DNA of 64,000 bases from Rhodanobacter_A agri (GCF_044904705.1 NZ_JADIKL010000004.1:496001-560000), one strand, 5' to 3'. Counted from the stretch's first letter, positions 43,376 through 52,671 are shown. Made by a program: numbers and translations. Notes: generated by a model from the letters alone, not told the origin.

Positions 43376-43644
43376 AGTGGGGTGCACACGTCGGATTTCG
43401 GCGAGATATGCCGAGCCGGTGTGTCGCCTTGATGACCTCTGCCACCGCGGAGTGCAAACCTTCGGTGCTTAATGGAGCCGGGTGGCTTCAACCATCGTGT
43501 GCAGCGCCAAGGCCGTCGAAGGCCGCATTGGCAACGTTTTCACGCGTCGCAAAGCGAGTGCCGGCGAAGGGTGATTAGGGTGCGTTATCGGGGGCTAACC
43601 TGAGTGCGGATTTTTGGGCCAATCAAGCGGTTGACTACGGTTAG
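43376..43644. other. Intergenic stretch at right end of element
   Basis: No credible gene. This is where the right boundary of the integrated element would be expected, but no copy of the tRNA-Ala 3' sequence is visible here. Short frames on either strand are not coding-like. Confidence 0.5.
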
Positions 43645-44361
43645 TCACGGTAGCGGTTGGGGAAGCAGGCGGTCGTACTCTTTCTTGACCACGGCATAGC
43701 ATTCGCAAGTGCGCTGCTCGAGTCCGGCGCGATCAATGACCGTGATGTGGCCGCGCTGGTAGCGGATCAACCCGGCTTGCTGCAGGTTGCCGGCGGCTTC
43801 AGTGACGCCCTCGCGGCGCACGCCGAGCATGTTGGCGATCAGTTCTTGTGTCATCGCCAACTCTTCGGAATTCAGCCGATCCAGGCTCAGCAGCAGCCAC
43901 CGACAGAGCTGCTGGTCCAGCGTGTGATGGCGGTTGCATACCGCCGTCTGGGACATCTGGGTAATCAGAGCTTGCGTGTAGCGCAGCAGCAGATGGAGGA
44001 CGGGGCCGCCACGATTGAATTCCTGCAGCATCAGGTCCGACTTGAGGCGGAATCCCTGGCCAGCGCTCTGTACCAGTGCGCGGCTTGGCGTCGATTCGCC
44101 GCCCATGAACAGCGAGATGCCGACGATGCCTTCGTTGCCAACGACCGCGATCTCGGCGGAAGCGCCGTCTTCCATCACGTACAGCAACGAAACGATCGAG
44201 GTCGTCGGAAAGTACACATGGCTCAAGCGGCTGCCCGACTCGTAGAGCACCTTGCCGAGCGGCATGTCCACGGGTTCGAGGTGCGGCAACCAGCGTCCCA
44301 ATTCGGCTTGGGGCAGAGCAGCGAGAAGTTGATTCCGCCGCGGACCGGAAGCTTCAACCAT
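43645..44361 (-). CDS. Crp/Fnr-family transcriptional regulator
   Basis: 238 aa. N-terminal cyclic-nucleotide-binding-like barrel (about 10-150) and C-terminal winged HTH (about 165-225, recognition helix in NMLGVRREGVTEAAGNLQ). There is no N-terminal Cys cluster, so it is not an oxygen-sensing Fnr, and the recognition helix lacks the E..SR pattern of FNR/CRP. The ligand is unknown. Start at 44361 has GGAGGAAA 6 bases upstream. Possibly controls some of the stress genes around it. Confidence 0.85.
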   Translation of the reverse strand: MVEASGPRRNQLLAALPQAELGRWLPHLEPVDMPLGKVLYESGSRLSHVYFPTTSIVSLLYVMEDGASAEIAVVGNEGIVGISLFMGGESTPSRALVQSAGQGFRLKSDLMLQEFNRGGPVLHLLLRYTQALITQMSQTAVCNRHHTLDQQLCRWLLLSLDRLNSEELAMTQELIANMLGVRREGVTEAAGNLQQAGLIRYQRGHITVIDRAGLEQRTCECYAVVKKEYDRLLPQPLP

Positions 44362-44721
44362 ACTTTTCCTCCATGCGTTCGGGAAGTTGATTTTAGTGTC
44401 CCTCAACGATGTGCCTGTTGGCATGGCCAACATGGCGCCGCACAACCCATCTCCAATGGCTTAACTCGTGAAGAGTAGATGACGGCAAGTCGCCATGATG
44501 TGAACGGCCAATGTTCCCAGCCATGCCGGCCCACCGGGGGCACACGCGGCGACAGCCAACCACCATCGTTTTCGGCGTGGGCGAGGCTTTGTGGATGGCC
44601 GACCGGTCCGCGCCATCCGTATCGGCGTGGGCATGTGTGCGCCGGCGTACAGAGGCTTGGGCGCTCCGCGCGTAGGTTGTGTCATGTCATTGATATCGCA
44701 ATCCGGCGATGGGAGATGATC
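44362..44721. other. Intergenic region between Crp-type gene and CsbD
   Basis: About 360 bases with no convincing gene; overlapping frames in this stretch show no family-like sequence. It must hold the promoters for both the leftward Crp-type gene and the rightward CsbD gene. Confidence 0.5.
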
Positions 44722-44898
44722 ATGGACAAGAATCGCATCGAAGGTACCAAGCACGAGGTCAAGGGCGCAGTGAAGGAGGCCGCAGGGAAAGTCACCGGCA
44801 ATCCGGTGAAAGAGGCTTCCGGCCAAGCCGAGAAACAGGTTGGCAAGTTCCAGAAGGAAGTAGGCAAGAGCCGCGACGACTACAAGAAGCACACATGA
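44722..44898 (+). CDS. CsbD-family stress protein
   Basis: 58 aa. KNRIEGTKHEVKGAVKEAAGKVTGN is the CsbD signature, followed by two more amphipathic repeats with Lys/Gln/Glu. CsbD proteins are small general stress proteins (sigma-B regulon in Bacillus) of unclear action. GGGAG lies before ATG 44722; an ATG at 44716 is an alternative. A terminator-like hairpin follows. Confidence 0.9.
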   Translation: MDKNRIEGTKHEVKGAVKEAAGKVTGNPVKEASGQAEKQVGKFQKEVGKSRDDYKKHT

Positions 44899-44956
44899 GC
44901 GATGGTCGGCGGCAGGCCATGCCTCCGTCGCCCGTGAGTCCGCTGTAACAAACGGG

Positions 44957-44982
44957 AGCCCCCGGGATGGAACCCAGGGGCT
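44957..44982 (+). terminator. Hairpin after CsbD gene
   Basis: Stem AGCCCC/GGGGCT extended by CGGG/CCCA with one C-A mismatch, loop ATGGAA, then CTTTCGCTT. Fits termination of CsbD. Confidence 0.6.
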
Positions 44983-44987
44983 TTCGC

Positions 44988-45224
44988 TTATGCCCCGGCA
45001 TCGTCGCCCAAGGGTCTCGTATACCAGCGCATCAACGGCCGCATCGACGCACCGTGCACCGGGATGGAGACAGCCACGCAGACCAAGGTGAGCGTGACCA
45101 GTTTCTGTGCGAGCGGATCGTTCGCGCCATGCCGGATCGTGAACAGCACATAGAACACAGACCCGGTCAGCACCATGGCAATAAGCAACACGCCGAGCAG
45201 GAGCGACCACAACGGGTCAGACAT
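44988..45224 (-). CDS. Short CPA1-type antiporter C-terminal fragment
   Basis: 78 aa from ATG 45224. One helix (about 5-28) and a second (about 45-62) end in PVHGASMRPLMRWYTRPLG, which is the conserved end of CPA1 sodium/proton exchangers (about 400-600 aa). At this size it cannot be a complete exchanger, and the remainder is not found upstream. Overlaps the desaturase stop by 8 bases. It may be a gene remnant or a small stand-alone membrane protein. Confidence 0.6.
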   Translation of the reverse strand: MSDPLWSLLLGVLLIAMVLTGSVFYVLFTIRHGANDPLAQKLVTLTLVCVAVSIPVHGASMRPLMRWYTRPLGDDAGA

Positions 45225-46500
45225 GCGGATCCCGCAGTTGGTGGACGGCCGCATCGCCCGTCGGGCAATGGACGGACGGAAAAGCGGCGTCAGCAGCTCC
45301 GGCTTGAAAGCCTGGCATGGCCATGTTGGCGCCCATGGAGAGGGCGAACCCCTGCAGCGCGTCGATGCCGCTGGCTCCGGCCGCACGCACCCATTGCATC
45401 ATCGACTCCGCCACATGGTCCGCACAGCGGCTTTCCATCAACGCGGCAAGCTGTGTCCGGAACCGGCAGATGGTGCGCAGGCGCGGCCGGGCATCGATCC
45501 ACGCATCAAGGCGCCTCCGCTCGTCCGTCGACAGCCAGCGGCCGCCGTCGGCCAGCGCGTGGCGCAGTCGTATCGAAAGTGGCGGCGTGCGGCGATCCCT
45601 GCGTAGAACTTCCTCGCGCACAGCCGGCAAGGTGACCTTGCGGAAGAATTCCGTCATGACTTTCACCCGTGGCGCCAATGTCACCGGTTGTGCCTTGCGA
45701 ATGGCCAGGTGGTTCGTCATGTTTGCCTGTTCGACGACGGCGATGCGCTTGACCTCCGCGAGCCCGAGTCTGGAAAGGGCCTGGATGACGAACCATCCCA
45801 GATCGAATTCGAAGCGGCGTACCGAGAACTTCGCCGAACCGGGAAAGGCGTGATGGTTGTTGTGCAGCTCCTCGCCACCGACCCAGATGCCCAGCGGCAC
45901 GACGTTGGTGGACTTGTCCGCAGTCTCGAAATTGCGATAACCCCACCAATGGCCGATGCCATTGACCACGCCGGCGGCCCAGAAGGGAATCCACATCATC
46001 TGGACTGCCCATATCGCCATGCCGCCGACGCCGAACAGAGCCACGCTGATGAACGCCAGCAGCGTCGGACCCCAATTGCAGTGAGGCGTGTACACGTGGC
46101 GTTCGATCCAGTCATCTGGCGTGCCACGGCCGTACTTGGCCAGCAGCTTTCCGTCGTGGCGTGCCGCGGTATAAAGCTCGCTGCCTTCCCACAGCAACCG
46201 GCGGATGCCGACGATGTAAGGGCTGTGCGGGTCTTGCGCGGTATCGGCGTGCGCATGGTGCTTCCGATGCACGGCAACCCATTCGCGGGTGACCACCGCG
46301 GTGGTCAACCAGCTCCAGAAACGGAAGAAATGCGCGAGCGCGGGATGGAAATCGACCGAGCGGTGTGTCTGGCTGCGATGCAGATACAGGGTCACGCTGA
46401 ATATGGTGAGCTGCGTCGTCACCAGCAGATAAAGCAGCACTGTCGTCGGCCCTGCGTGGAGCAGACCGTGCGAAGCCATGTCTAGCAAGTCATAGGGCAT
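45217..46500 (-). CDS. Fatty-acid/acyl-lipid desaturase
   Basis: 427 aa with membrane helices at about 20-45, 55-75 and 150-200. The three histidine boxes are present: HRSQTH (about 42-47), HRKHH (about 80-84) and the last HNNHH (about 212-216), all needed for the di-iron centre of delta-9-type desaturases. A C-terminal helical extension is typical of the Xanthomonadales DesA group. The final residues run into the antiporter fragment. The product raises membrane fluidity. Start at 46500 (MPYDLLDMA) lacks a clear ribosome site. Confidence 0.85.
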   Translation of the reverse strand: MPYDLLDMASHGLLHAGPTTVLLYLLVTTQLTIFSVTLYLHRSQTHRSVDFHPALAHFFRFWSWLTTAVVTREWVAVHRKHHAHADTAQDPHSPYIVGIRRLLWEGSELYTAARHDGKLLAKYGRGTPDDWIERHVYTPHCNWGPTLLAFISVALFGVGGMAIWAVQMMWIPFWAAGVVNGIGHWWGYRNFETADKSTNVVPLGIWVGGEELHNNHHAFPGSAKFSVRRFEFDLGWFVIQALSRLGLAEVKRIAVVEQANMTNHLAIRKAQPVTLAPRVKVMTEFFRKVTLPAVREEVLRRDRRTPPLSIRLRHALADGGRWLSTDERRRLDAWIDARPRLRTICRFRTQLAALMESRCADHVAESMMQWVRAAGASGIDALQGFALSMGANMAMPGFQAGAADAAFPSVHCPTGDAAVHQLRDPHV

Positions 46501-46877
46501 GAGGCTTTCTGATGGGGTCGGTGTGTCTTCTGCTGCGCCACCACAGGGCGGACGAGGCGGAGCAGCCGATGGCTGCATCGGGCCGCGAAAAGCTCCCGGT
46601 CTTCAAGCGCACAGGGCGACCGATGCTTTCATCCCGATGCACTGGTGCAAGGTCATGATGCAGCGGGTGGTGTACGCCGTCTGTACCCGACCGCACACAG
46701 TCCATAGTGCCCATTGTCAAGGCTTCTCCGGAAGCCCTGGCGTTCGTTATCGAACAGATATCGGCCTACCACTTGGATAATGTGATTTGCGGCAAGGCAC
46801 GCATGAAGAATCCTGCCATCCGAGGTCGAGGTTTCCGAGGTGCAGTGCTTGCTTCACCGATCCCAAGGAGAATCGAA
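46501..46877. other. Intergenic region between desaturase and DUF3309 gene
   Basis: About 377 bases; no gene that I can support. It contains the divergent promoters. No obvious palindromic operator or repeat is seen. Confidence 0.5.
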
Positions 46878-47036
46878 ATGACCATTGGCACCATCATCCT
46901 GGTGGTACTCGTCCTGCTGCTGATCGGCGCGATCCCGCGTTGGTCGTACAACCGGCAATGGGGCTACGGTCCAACCGGTGGCCTGGGTCTCATCGTGCTT
47001 GTCGTCGTCGTATTGATCTTGATGGGGCGAATCTAG
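46878..47036 (+). CDS. DUF3309 small membrane protein
   Basis: 52 aa with two hydrophobic segments (IILVVLVLLLIGAIP and GLIVLVVVVLILM) joined by RWSYNRQWGYGPTGG, exactly the DUF3309 pattern. Found near stress genes in many proteobacteria; function unknown. AAGGAG lies 7 bases before ATG 46878. Confidence 0.88.
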   Translation: MTIGTIILVVLVLLLIGAIPRWSYNRQWGYGPTGGLGLIVLVVVVLILMGRI

Positions 47037-47361
47037 CGTCTACGGGCCCGGGACCCGGCTTCACCGGCCATGTCCGCCGGAACTGCATGCACGAAGCGCG
47101 CGCACAGGCAACGAAAGGACGGTATCGACCATCGACTGCTCCGTACGCCATATGCGCGTGCCAGCATGGGGGGGCTGAGAGGTGACAGCAGGAATCCTTG
47201 CAGCCGGTTGCCGAGGGACTACCACGCTGGTCGCTGGCCGCTGTCGCGGGAGGAGCGCAACAGGGCGGGATCGGCAGTCCCATAAGCCGGCGCCAACGAG
47301 CGCTCGACCGATCGAATCGGCACGCCTCCAGCGGAGAGGCGTCTAAGGAAATTCTGATTTT

Positions 47362-47423
47362 GCTCGTCATTCCTGCTTGACCAGCCTCCGGCTGTTGAAA
47401 AGCGCCTCGCAGGAATGACGAGC
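47362..47423. repeat. 15-bp perfect inverted repeat
   Basis: Arms GCTCGTCATTCCTGC (47362-47376) and GCAGGAATGACGAGC (47409-47423) are perfect with 32 bases between. The GTCATTCC/GGAATGAC core resembles the ends of dispersed miniature repeats in proteobacteria, which are not classified here. The rest of the gap 47037-47449 (413 bases) shows no gene. Confidence 0.7.
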
Positions 47424-47449
47424 GAGAAGCCGATTGATCAGACTCTTCC

Positions 47450-48127
47450 CTAGCGTTCCCCGGCCACCGCGAATTGGCGATACAGGCCGTAGCACAGCGC
47501 GCATGCGCCGGTGAGCATGGCCGGTACCAGCAGGGCGTGGGCCTGCATGCGTTCGAACAACAGCGCGCCGATCGCGCTGCCGATCATGAAGCTGGTCGTC
47601 ACCAGTACGCAGACGCGCAGGCGCAGCCCGTCTACCGCCATGCCGCGCAACAGGCGGCCGAGATAGATTCCGAAATCGGTGAAGATACCGGTGACGTGGG
47701 TGGTGCGGATCACTACGCCGCTGTAGGTGCTGACCATGCCATTCTGGAGACCCATGGCAATCGACGCCAGGTAAAGGCCGGCTGCCCTGGAGGCATCCAG
47801 TAGCGGGACGGCGGCGAACAGCAACAGCGACTCCAGCGCCAGCGCCACGCCATAGCGACGTCCCAGCTTTAACGTGCTCTGCTACACGATCATGTCGCTC
47901 AGCATCGCACCGCATACGAACGAGCCGATGGCCAGCGTCCAGTGCAAGGTCGCGCCACCGTCCGCCTTGCCCAGCGCGATGCCGAGCAGGCTGGTGTTAC
48001 CAGTCATGTTGCTGATCGATTCGTGCCGGAACCCGAGATAGCCGACCGCATTCACTAAGCCCGCGATGAACGCCAGCACTCCGGTGCCAAACCACGCCCA
48101 GCGCGGCAACTGACGCAAAACGGGCAT
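47450..48127 (-). pseudogene. DUF1275 (YoaK-type) membrane protein, broken by an in-frame TAG
   Basis: The minus strand holds a 226-codon YoaK/DUF1275 gene interrupted by one in-frame TAG at 47882-47884. The upstream piece (81 aa) has GFRHESISNMTGNTSLLGIAL, the hallmark N-terminus; the downstream piece begins QSTLKLGRRYGVALALESLL and continues through MGLQNGMVSTYSGVVIRTTHVTG to its end. Both pieces are in the same frame and the joined length is normal for the family (about 220-230 aa), so one substitution or an edit at that codon would account for it. Amber readthrough or a sequencing error are the alternatives to a pseudogene. Confidence 0.8.
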
Positions 48128-48255
48128 CGGCTAGGGCCTTGAATAAAGCGATAGGCAGCGCTGCAGCCCAGCAAAGGCCTGCGCCGTGCGGCCCGGCTTC
48201 GTGTCGCGGCCGCCAGGCCGACAGCAGCAGCCGTGCCGCCGCGTCCGCCGATCTC

Positions 48256-49641
48256 CTAGAGCACCAGCCATGCGTACATGTACAGTGTGTCGTTGTCCGA
48301 TGCCCGCCGGCCTGCACCGTCCACGTTGGTGACCAAGCCGCTGAATCGCGAGTACCAGGTGTATTGCAGGCCGAGGCGGATGTTGGCGAATGGCTGCTCC
48401 CACGACTCAGCCTTGCCGAACGGATTCCAGTTCAGCTCAACCACGCCGCCACGGGTGTCGGGGCTGCCGTTGTTGCCGTAGAGCACGAGATCGCGGCTAC
48501 CGTCGTCGGCGAATCCGCCCAGCGTGACGCCCCAGGTGTTCCGGTACCAATAGCTGGCGTTGAGGTTCAACGCGCGCAGGCTGTCGTGGAGATTCGAGGA
48601 GCCCCCGGCGAGGAAGGTGGCGTCGAGGCGCTGCCGCTCGGTCAGGTACAGCCCGTTGACGGTCACGATGTGCTTGCTTCCGACGAAGAGCTGATAGCTC
48701 GCATCGGCCCCGAGGTCGGTGAACTTGTCGGTGGGACCCGCCACGGCCACGGCATCGCCCTGCGCATTGGTGCCGGGCAGCCCGCGCGAGGCGTGGAAGG
48801 CGAACATGCCGGCCTGCAGATTGCCACTGGCGAGGTTCCATGTGTAGGCAAGCCGCGCATAGGGAGCGACGCCGGACAACCGTCCGCTGAAGTCCGCGTT
48901 CACGTTGCGCAGGAAGGCGGGCGACAGCGAGCGGTAACCGCCGGCTTCCACGTAGAGCTTGCCATCGATTTGCATGTAGGCGTTTAGGCCAAGCACTTGC
49001 CCGGCGAGCCCCTCCATCAGTATGGGCGTCGCCGGGGCGCCGGGAGCCAGATCGGGCGCCATGTACGGAAACTGCCACGCCGGCGCCGTGTTGAAGACAT
49101 CGGTCACGCTGGGGTTGTTGTTGAGCGAGATGCCCCACACCATGCCGTGGCTGCCCCAACTGGCGCTGCGCGCATAACGCAGATCACTGTTGTCCCAGCC
49201 GAGCAGGCCACCGTTCTCCGAATAGGTTGCCTGCGCCATCACGCCGAGGTGATCGGTGATGCGGCCCGCGAGAAAGGCTGAAGCCTGCTGCAGCTCGGTA
49301 TTGTTGTTGTCGCTGAAGCCGTTGGCCGGCGGCGACGCCTGCGCTTTGGCGGTCTTCGTGTACGTCTCCACCACCATCAGCGACAACGGCACATCCGTCG
49401 CGTCGCCGGCCTTGAGCGTGTAGCCCAGCAGCTTGAACTGGCGGCCGAACGGCGTGAGCTGAGGGCCGAAGCCACCAACGTGGCAGGCCACGCAGGGAGT
49501 GTGGGTCTGTCGCGCAAAGGCCGGTATCGCCAAGGCTTTGGGTGCAACGATCAGCAGAGCGAATAGCCCGGCGACAAGCACCGCGAAGCGGGCGGCGCGC
49601 CGGTGAAGCCAGAGGCGTCGAACGACGTGACGGGAGGCCAT
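48256..49641 (-). CDS. Secreted protein with cytochrome-like CxxCH motif and beta-barrel tail
   Basis: 461 aa from ATG 49641 (GGAGAAC upstream). After a signal peptide (about 1-40), a short domain has TPCVACHVGGFGPQLTPFGRQFKL, i.e. one haem c motif CVACH, followed by about 380 residues rich in aromatic strand ends, typical of an outer-membrane barrel (ending in a hydrophobic MYAWLVL). This arrangement occurs in Xanthomonadales and other proteobacteria as uncharacterised cytochrome-c-like porins. Upstream lies an FNR-box-like site. Role in electron transfer across the outer membrane is possible but not shown. Confidence 0.65.
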   Translation of the reverse strand: MASRHVVRRLWLHRRAARFAVLVAGLFALLIVAPKALAIPAFARQTHTPCVACHVGGFGPQLTPFGRQFKLLGYTLKAGDATDVPLSLMVVETYTKTAKAQASPPANGFSDNNNTELQQASAFLAGRITDHLGVMAQATYSENGGLLGWDNSDLRYARSASWGSHGMVWGISLNNNPSVTDVFNTAPAWQFPYMAPDLAPGAPATPILMEGLAGQVLGLNAYMQIDGKLYVEAGGYRSLSPAFLRNVNADFSGRLSGVAPYARLAYTWNLASGNLQAGMFAFHASRGLPGTNAQGDAVAVAGPTDKFTDLGADASYQLFVGSKHIVTVNGLYLTERQRLDATFLAGGSSNLHDSLRALNLNASYWYRNTWGVTLGGFADDGSRDLVLYGNNGSPDTRGGVVELNWNPFGKAESWEQPFANIRLGLQYTWYSRFSGLVTNVDGAGRRASDNDTLYMYAWLVL

Positions 49642-50124
49642 GATGTTCTCCAGGGAAACAAGACGTCGGCAAACCGATATGGCAGGCCCACGGAACCCAG
49701 TCGGCAACAATGTGTCACACCCCGACGCGACCGCTTTTGATTTTTGTCAACAAAGCATGCGGTTGGACCGGCGCGCGCCGCGGCGGGTGGACCAAGGCTC
49801 CAGCTGTCGACGCCAAGTCAGGACTTCCCTAAGTTCGGTTCGCAGCGACTCGTTTTCCTGCATGAGTCGTTCATTAGTGTTGCAGAAGAATGTCGAAATC
49901 CCGTTCGAGACGGCTGTCGCCGTTGCAGGTTGTAGTCATGGCTTTTCCCGACAATCCGCACGGATGTAGAAAGACGGGCACTGCGAAGCATGCGAACCGA
50001 ATCCCGGAAGTAGCAGGTGGTCACTGGTTGTCGATTGCCGCGTCTGTCCCCAGGCAACGAACCCTGGACATGGGCGACGCTGCCGTGGTCATTCCTGCAT
50101 GCCACCAGAGCCGCCGCAGTTCCG
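49642..50124. other. Intergenic region, no gene
   Basis: 480 bases between two leftward genes. It contains the FNR-box-like site; short frames on the plus strand lack family-like sequence. Nothing else recognisable. Confidence 0.5.
49737..49750 (-). promoter_or_regulatory. FNR-box-like site upstream of cytochrome-porin gene
   Basis: Plus strand reads TTGATTTTTGTCAA; consensus is TTGAT-N4-ATCAA, with one mismatch in the right half. It ends 96 bases upstream of the cytochrome-porin start. The haem motif in the product fits oxygen-linked control. The nearby Crp-type regulator does not carry the FNR recognition residues, so the actual reader is elsewhere. Confidence 0.5.
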
Positions 50125-50580
50125 TCACTTTGTGCGCGAGAGCGTGACCTCTCCGACGTCGACGCCAAGATCGATGCCTTTACCGGTGCCGGACAGCGCA
50201 AGGGAAACCTCTCCCTTGGTGAGCACCTGCGCCTCGCTTGCGTTACCGGCTCCCGCATGAGCTTCGGCGTCACCGTAGTGGCCGAGAATCTCCGATATCG
50301 AATGCACGTCGGTGAAACGGCCCGTTCCGTCGTCGATACGGGACTTGCCAACCGTCAGGCCACCGCCCCTGGCGACAATCTTGACGTGCATGGACTGGCC
50401 ATCCCGGCAGGTGACGAAGCCGCGTCCCTCCGACTGCTTGTAGACAAGCGACCAGGTTGAAAGAGAGAACTGCATCGTGCAGTCCAGGTCGGCGGAATGT
50501 TGGGCGCGCGCCAGACCTGGATGAACGGCCATGGCCGTGACGATCAAAGCCGAATTCAATGCGAGAAGATGGCGCTTCAT
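50125..50580 (-). CDS. Small secreted protein of unknown function
   Basis: 151 aa with a clear signal peptide (MKRHLLALNSALIVTAM, cleavage at ARA-QH) and a beta-rich mature part that includes two Cys (C in LDCTMQF and FVTCRDG), probably a disulfide. No family recognised; it is not DUF992 by my reading of the motifs. Start at 50580 is the first ATG with a signal peptide; the frame extends upstream without coding likeness. Confidence 0.65.
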   Translation of the reverse strand: MKRHLLALNSALIVTAMAVHPGLARAQHSADLDCTMQFSLSTWSLVYKQSEGRGFVTCRDGQSMHVKIVARGGGLTVGKSRIDDGTGRFTDVHSISEILGHYGDAEAHAGAGNASEAQVLTKGEVSLALSGTGKGIDLGVDVGEVTLSRTK

Positions 50581-50925
50581 GAGATGTGTCCCTTTGTCCG
50601 CGTTGCCACTTGCCACGCCCATGCGCACGGAAGTGGTGACAGGGGGCGTTGGGTGGATGTCTGAACCGGGCCATTTTTGTGGCATTCCGGTCACTGGAGG
50701 TGTCTGTCCCGGGCGAACCGCCCGAGCTTTGGAGATTGCCGCGAAGTCGCGCCGAGAGCAGCGAGTGCACACAGGCATCATCGAACATCCCGTGCCGGCT
50801 GTATGTACGATGCGACACACAACATTTGCGGAGGCAGATGCGCGATGTGACGGGGCGGCCGAACCGATTGTGGATAGTGCGCTGAAGCCTGCCTGGTCCC
50901 CGACCTTCTCGTCAGCCTTCTCCTC
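50581..50925. other. Intergenic region, no gene
   Basis: About 345 bases. Frames on either strand are antisense shadows or fail to look coding. Promoter of the upstream leftward gene is expected here. Confidence 0.5.
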
Positions 50926-52509
50926 TCAGAGCATGCCCTCGATCGGCAACAGCCGGAGCGCCCATACTTCCAGCCGACGCATCATGCTGACGCCGGGATC
51001 GCGGTCGTAACTCACCGGCTTGCCGTCGTCGCTCGTCAGCCACCGCATCTGGCCGGCGTGCGGCAGGCCTCTCGCGACCAGGATCACCCGATAGGCGTTC
51101 GCCGGCCGGGAGGCATTGTCGAAGAACTGCTTCACCGCGGCCGCCAATGCCGGACTGTCGACGATGATGCCCATTTCGGTGTTCAGCAGCTTCGAGCGCT
51201 GGTCCATGTTCATCGAGCCGATGAAGACCTGCTGCCGGTCCACCACGATCGCCTTGGCATGCAGGCTAACGCCGGACGAGGTGCCCTTGGCGGTCGCCGG
51301 TTGCGGGGCGCCGACGGCGGGACGCAGTTCCCACAGCTGCACGCCGCCTTCCAGCAGCGCGCGCCGATGCCGTGAATAGCCTGCATGCACGGCCGGCTCG
51401 TCGGTGGAGGCGAGCGAATTGGTGAGTACCTTTACCGTCACGCCGCGTGCTACCAGGCCGACGAGATAACGCACGTCCTGCTTGCTGGGCACGAAGTACG
51501 GCGAGACCAGCAGCAGTTCGTGTTGCGTCTGGTCGGTCATCGCCCGGATTCGGGGGCCGATGCGCAGCGCCGGGTTGTCCTGATGCGGTTCGATCTTGGC
51601 CGGCTGGTCGGCGACCAGCCGCGCCGGCCCCCAGAACCACGCACCATGGCGGTCGCCCGAAGGGCCGTCGGGATAATCCTGCGCTGCCGCCTGCGCGTAA
51701 TCCGTTTGCGCGAAGTGGCGCGCGTCGCGCCCGAGGTTGGCGCGCAGTTGCGCCAGGTCGTAGTGGTTGGCACGCTTGCCGCGGAACGCCGTGACCGGGT
51801 AGGCGGCGGGGCAGTTCCAGTATTCGTCGAACGCGCGCGAGGCTTCCTTCACCACCGGCCCGATCGCGATCAGGTCGAGGTCGCGGAAGTCGGTGGTGCG
51901 GTCGACGCTGAAATAGTCGTCGCCGATGTTGCGGCCACCGACGATCGCCACGTTGTTGTCCACGATGAACGACTTGTTGTGCATGCGGTGGTTGAGCCGG
52001 CTCGGCGAGAACAGCAGCTGCACGGTCTTGGACAGCAGCGAGGGCTTGCGCGTGTGGAAGGGGTTGAACAGGCGCACCTTGAAGTTCGGGCTCGCGTTCA
52101 GCGCATCGAGCATGCCGACCTCGTGGCTCACGTTGATGTCGTCGATCAGCAGGCGCACGCGCACGCCGCGATCCGCCGCGGCCAGCAGGTGCTGCGCCAC
52201 CAGCCGGCCGGTCGCGTCGTTCTTGAAGATGTAGTACTGCAGGTCGACCGCGTGCTTGGCCTCGTCGATCAGCGCCACGCGGCTCATCAGCGCATTGGTG
52301 CCGTCGGTCATCAGGCGGAAGCCGGACTGCTGCGGATGCTGGTCCGCCGCGGCATGCACGTAGCGCGCGCTGGGCGTGCTGGTGGTCGGCGGCAAGGCAT
52401 GCGACGGACGCTTCACGAAATCGGTGCGCAATGCCGAGCAGCCGCCGAGCGCCAGCCCGAGCAGCGCCAGCGCCGCGCAAGCGTTCGTACGTCGCAACCA
52501 GACGTTCAT
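50926..52509 (-). CDS. Phospholipase D-family lipoprotein, cardiolipin synthase C type
   Basis: 527 aa. A lipoprotein signal ends in LALGGC. Two HxKxxxxD boxes are intact: HNKSFIVDNNVAIVGGRNIGDD (about 210-230) and HAKAIVVDRQQVFIGSMN (about 412-430). The architecture matches YmdC/ClsC, which makes cardiolipin from phosphatidylglycerol and phosphatidylethanolamine. ATG 52509 is chosen at the signal peptide. Periplasmic or membrane-anchored. Confidence 0.85.
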   Translation of the reverse strand: MNVWLRRTNACAALALLGLALGGCSALRTDFVKRPSHALPPTTSTPSARYVHAAADQHPQQSGFRLMTDGTNALMSRVALIDEAKHAVDLQYYIFKNDATGRLVAQHLLAAADRGVRVRLLIDDINVSHEVGMLDALNASPNFKVRLFNPFHTRKPSLLSKTVQLLFSPSRLNHRMHNKSFIVDNNVAIVGGRNIGDDYFSVDRTTDFRDLDLIAIGPVVKEASRAFDEYWNCPAAYPVTAFRGKRANHYDLAQLRANLGRDARHFAQTDYAQAAAQDYPDGPSGDRHGAWFWGPARLVADQPAKIEPHQDNPALRIGPRIRAMTDQTQHELLLVSPYFVPSKQDVRYLVGLVARGVTVKVLTNSLASTDEPAVHAGYSRHRRALLEGGVQLWELRPAVGAPQPATAKGTSSGVSLHAKAIVVDRQQVFIGSMNMDQRSKLLNTEMGIIVDSPALAAAVKQFFDNASRPANAYRVILVARGLPHAGQMRWLTSDDGKPVSYDRDPGVSMMRRLEVWALRLLPIEGML

Positions 52510-52671
52510 GGTGTTGCCGCCGACGCGCAACGGAATCCAGGCGGCCTGCCTCGTTCCGCGTCCATGCCACTGGAGCGCCCGGATCAGGACGCCGGTCCGG
52601 TGGTGGAATCCCACCCGGACTCCACGACTGTGCGCTGCGTGCCGTCAATATGGCGCGACAGCGGGTGCTGC

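Noticed and set aside
43376..43660. Right attachment site of the element with the tRNA-Ala relic
   Set aside because: I looked for a copy of the tRNA-Ala 3' sequence and saw none; the right boundary is unresolved.
43645..44361. Crp-type regulator as the FNR of the nearby FNR-box-like site
   Set aside because: It lacks the N-terminal cysteine cluster and the E..SR recognition residues of FNR.
44461..45210. 249-aa frame on the minus strand over CsbD and the following gap
   Set aside because: It is antisense to the CsbD gene, lacks a ribosome site, and has composition typical of shadow frames.
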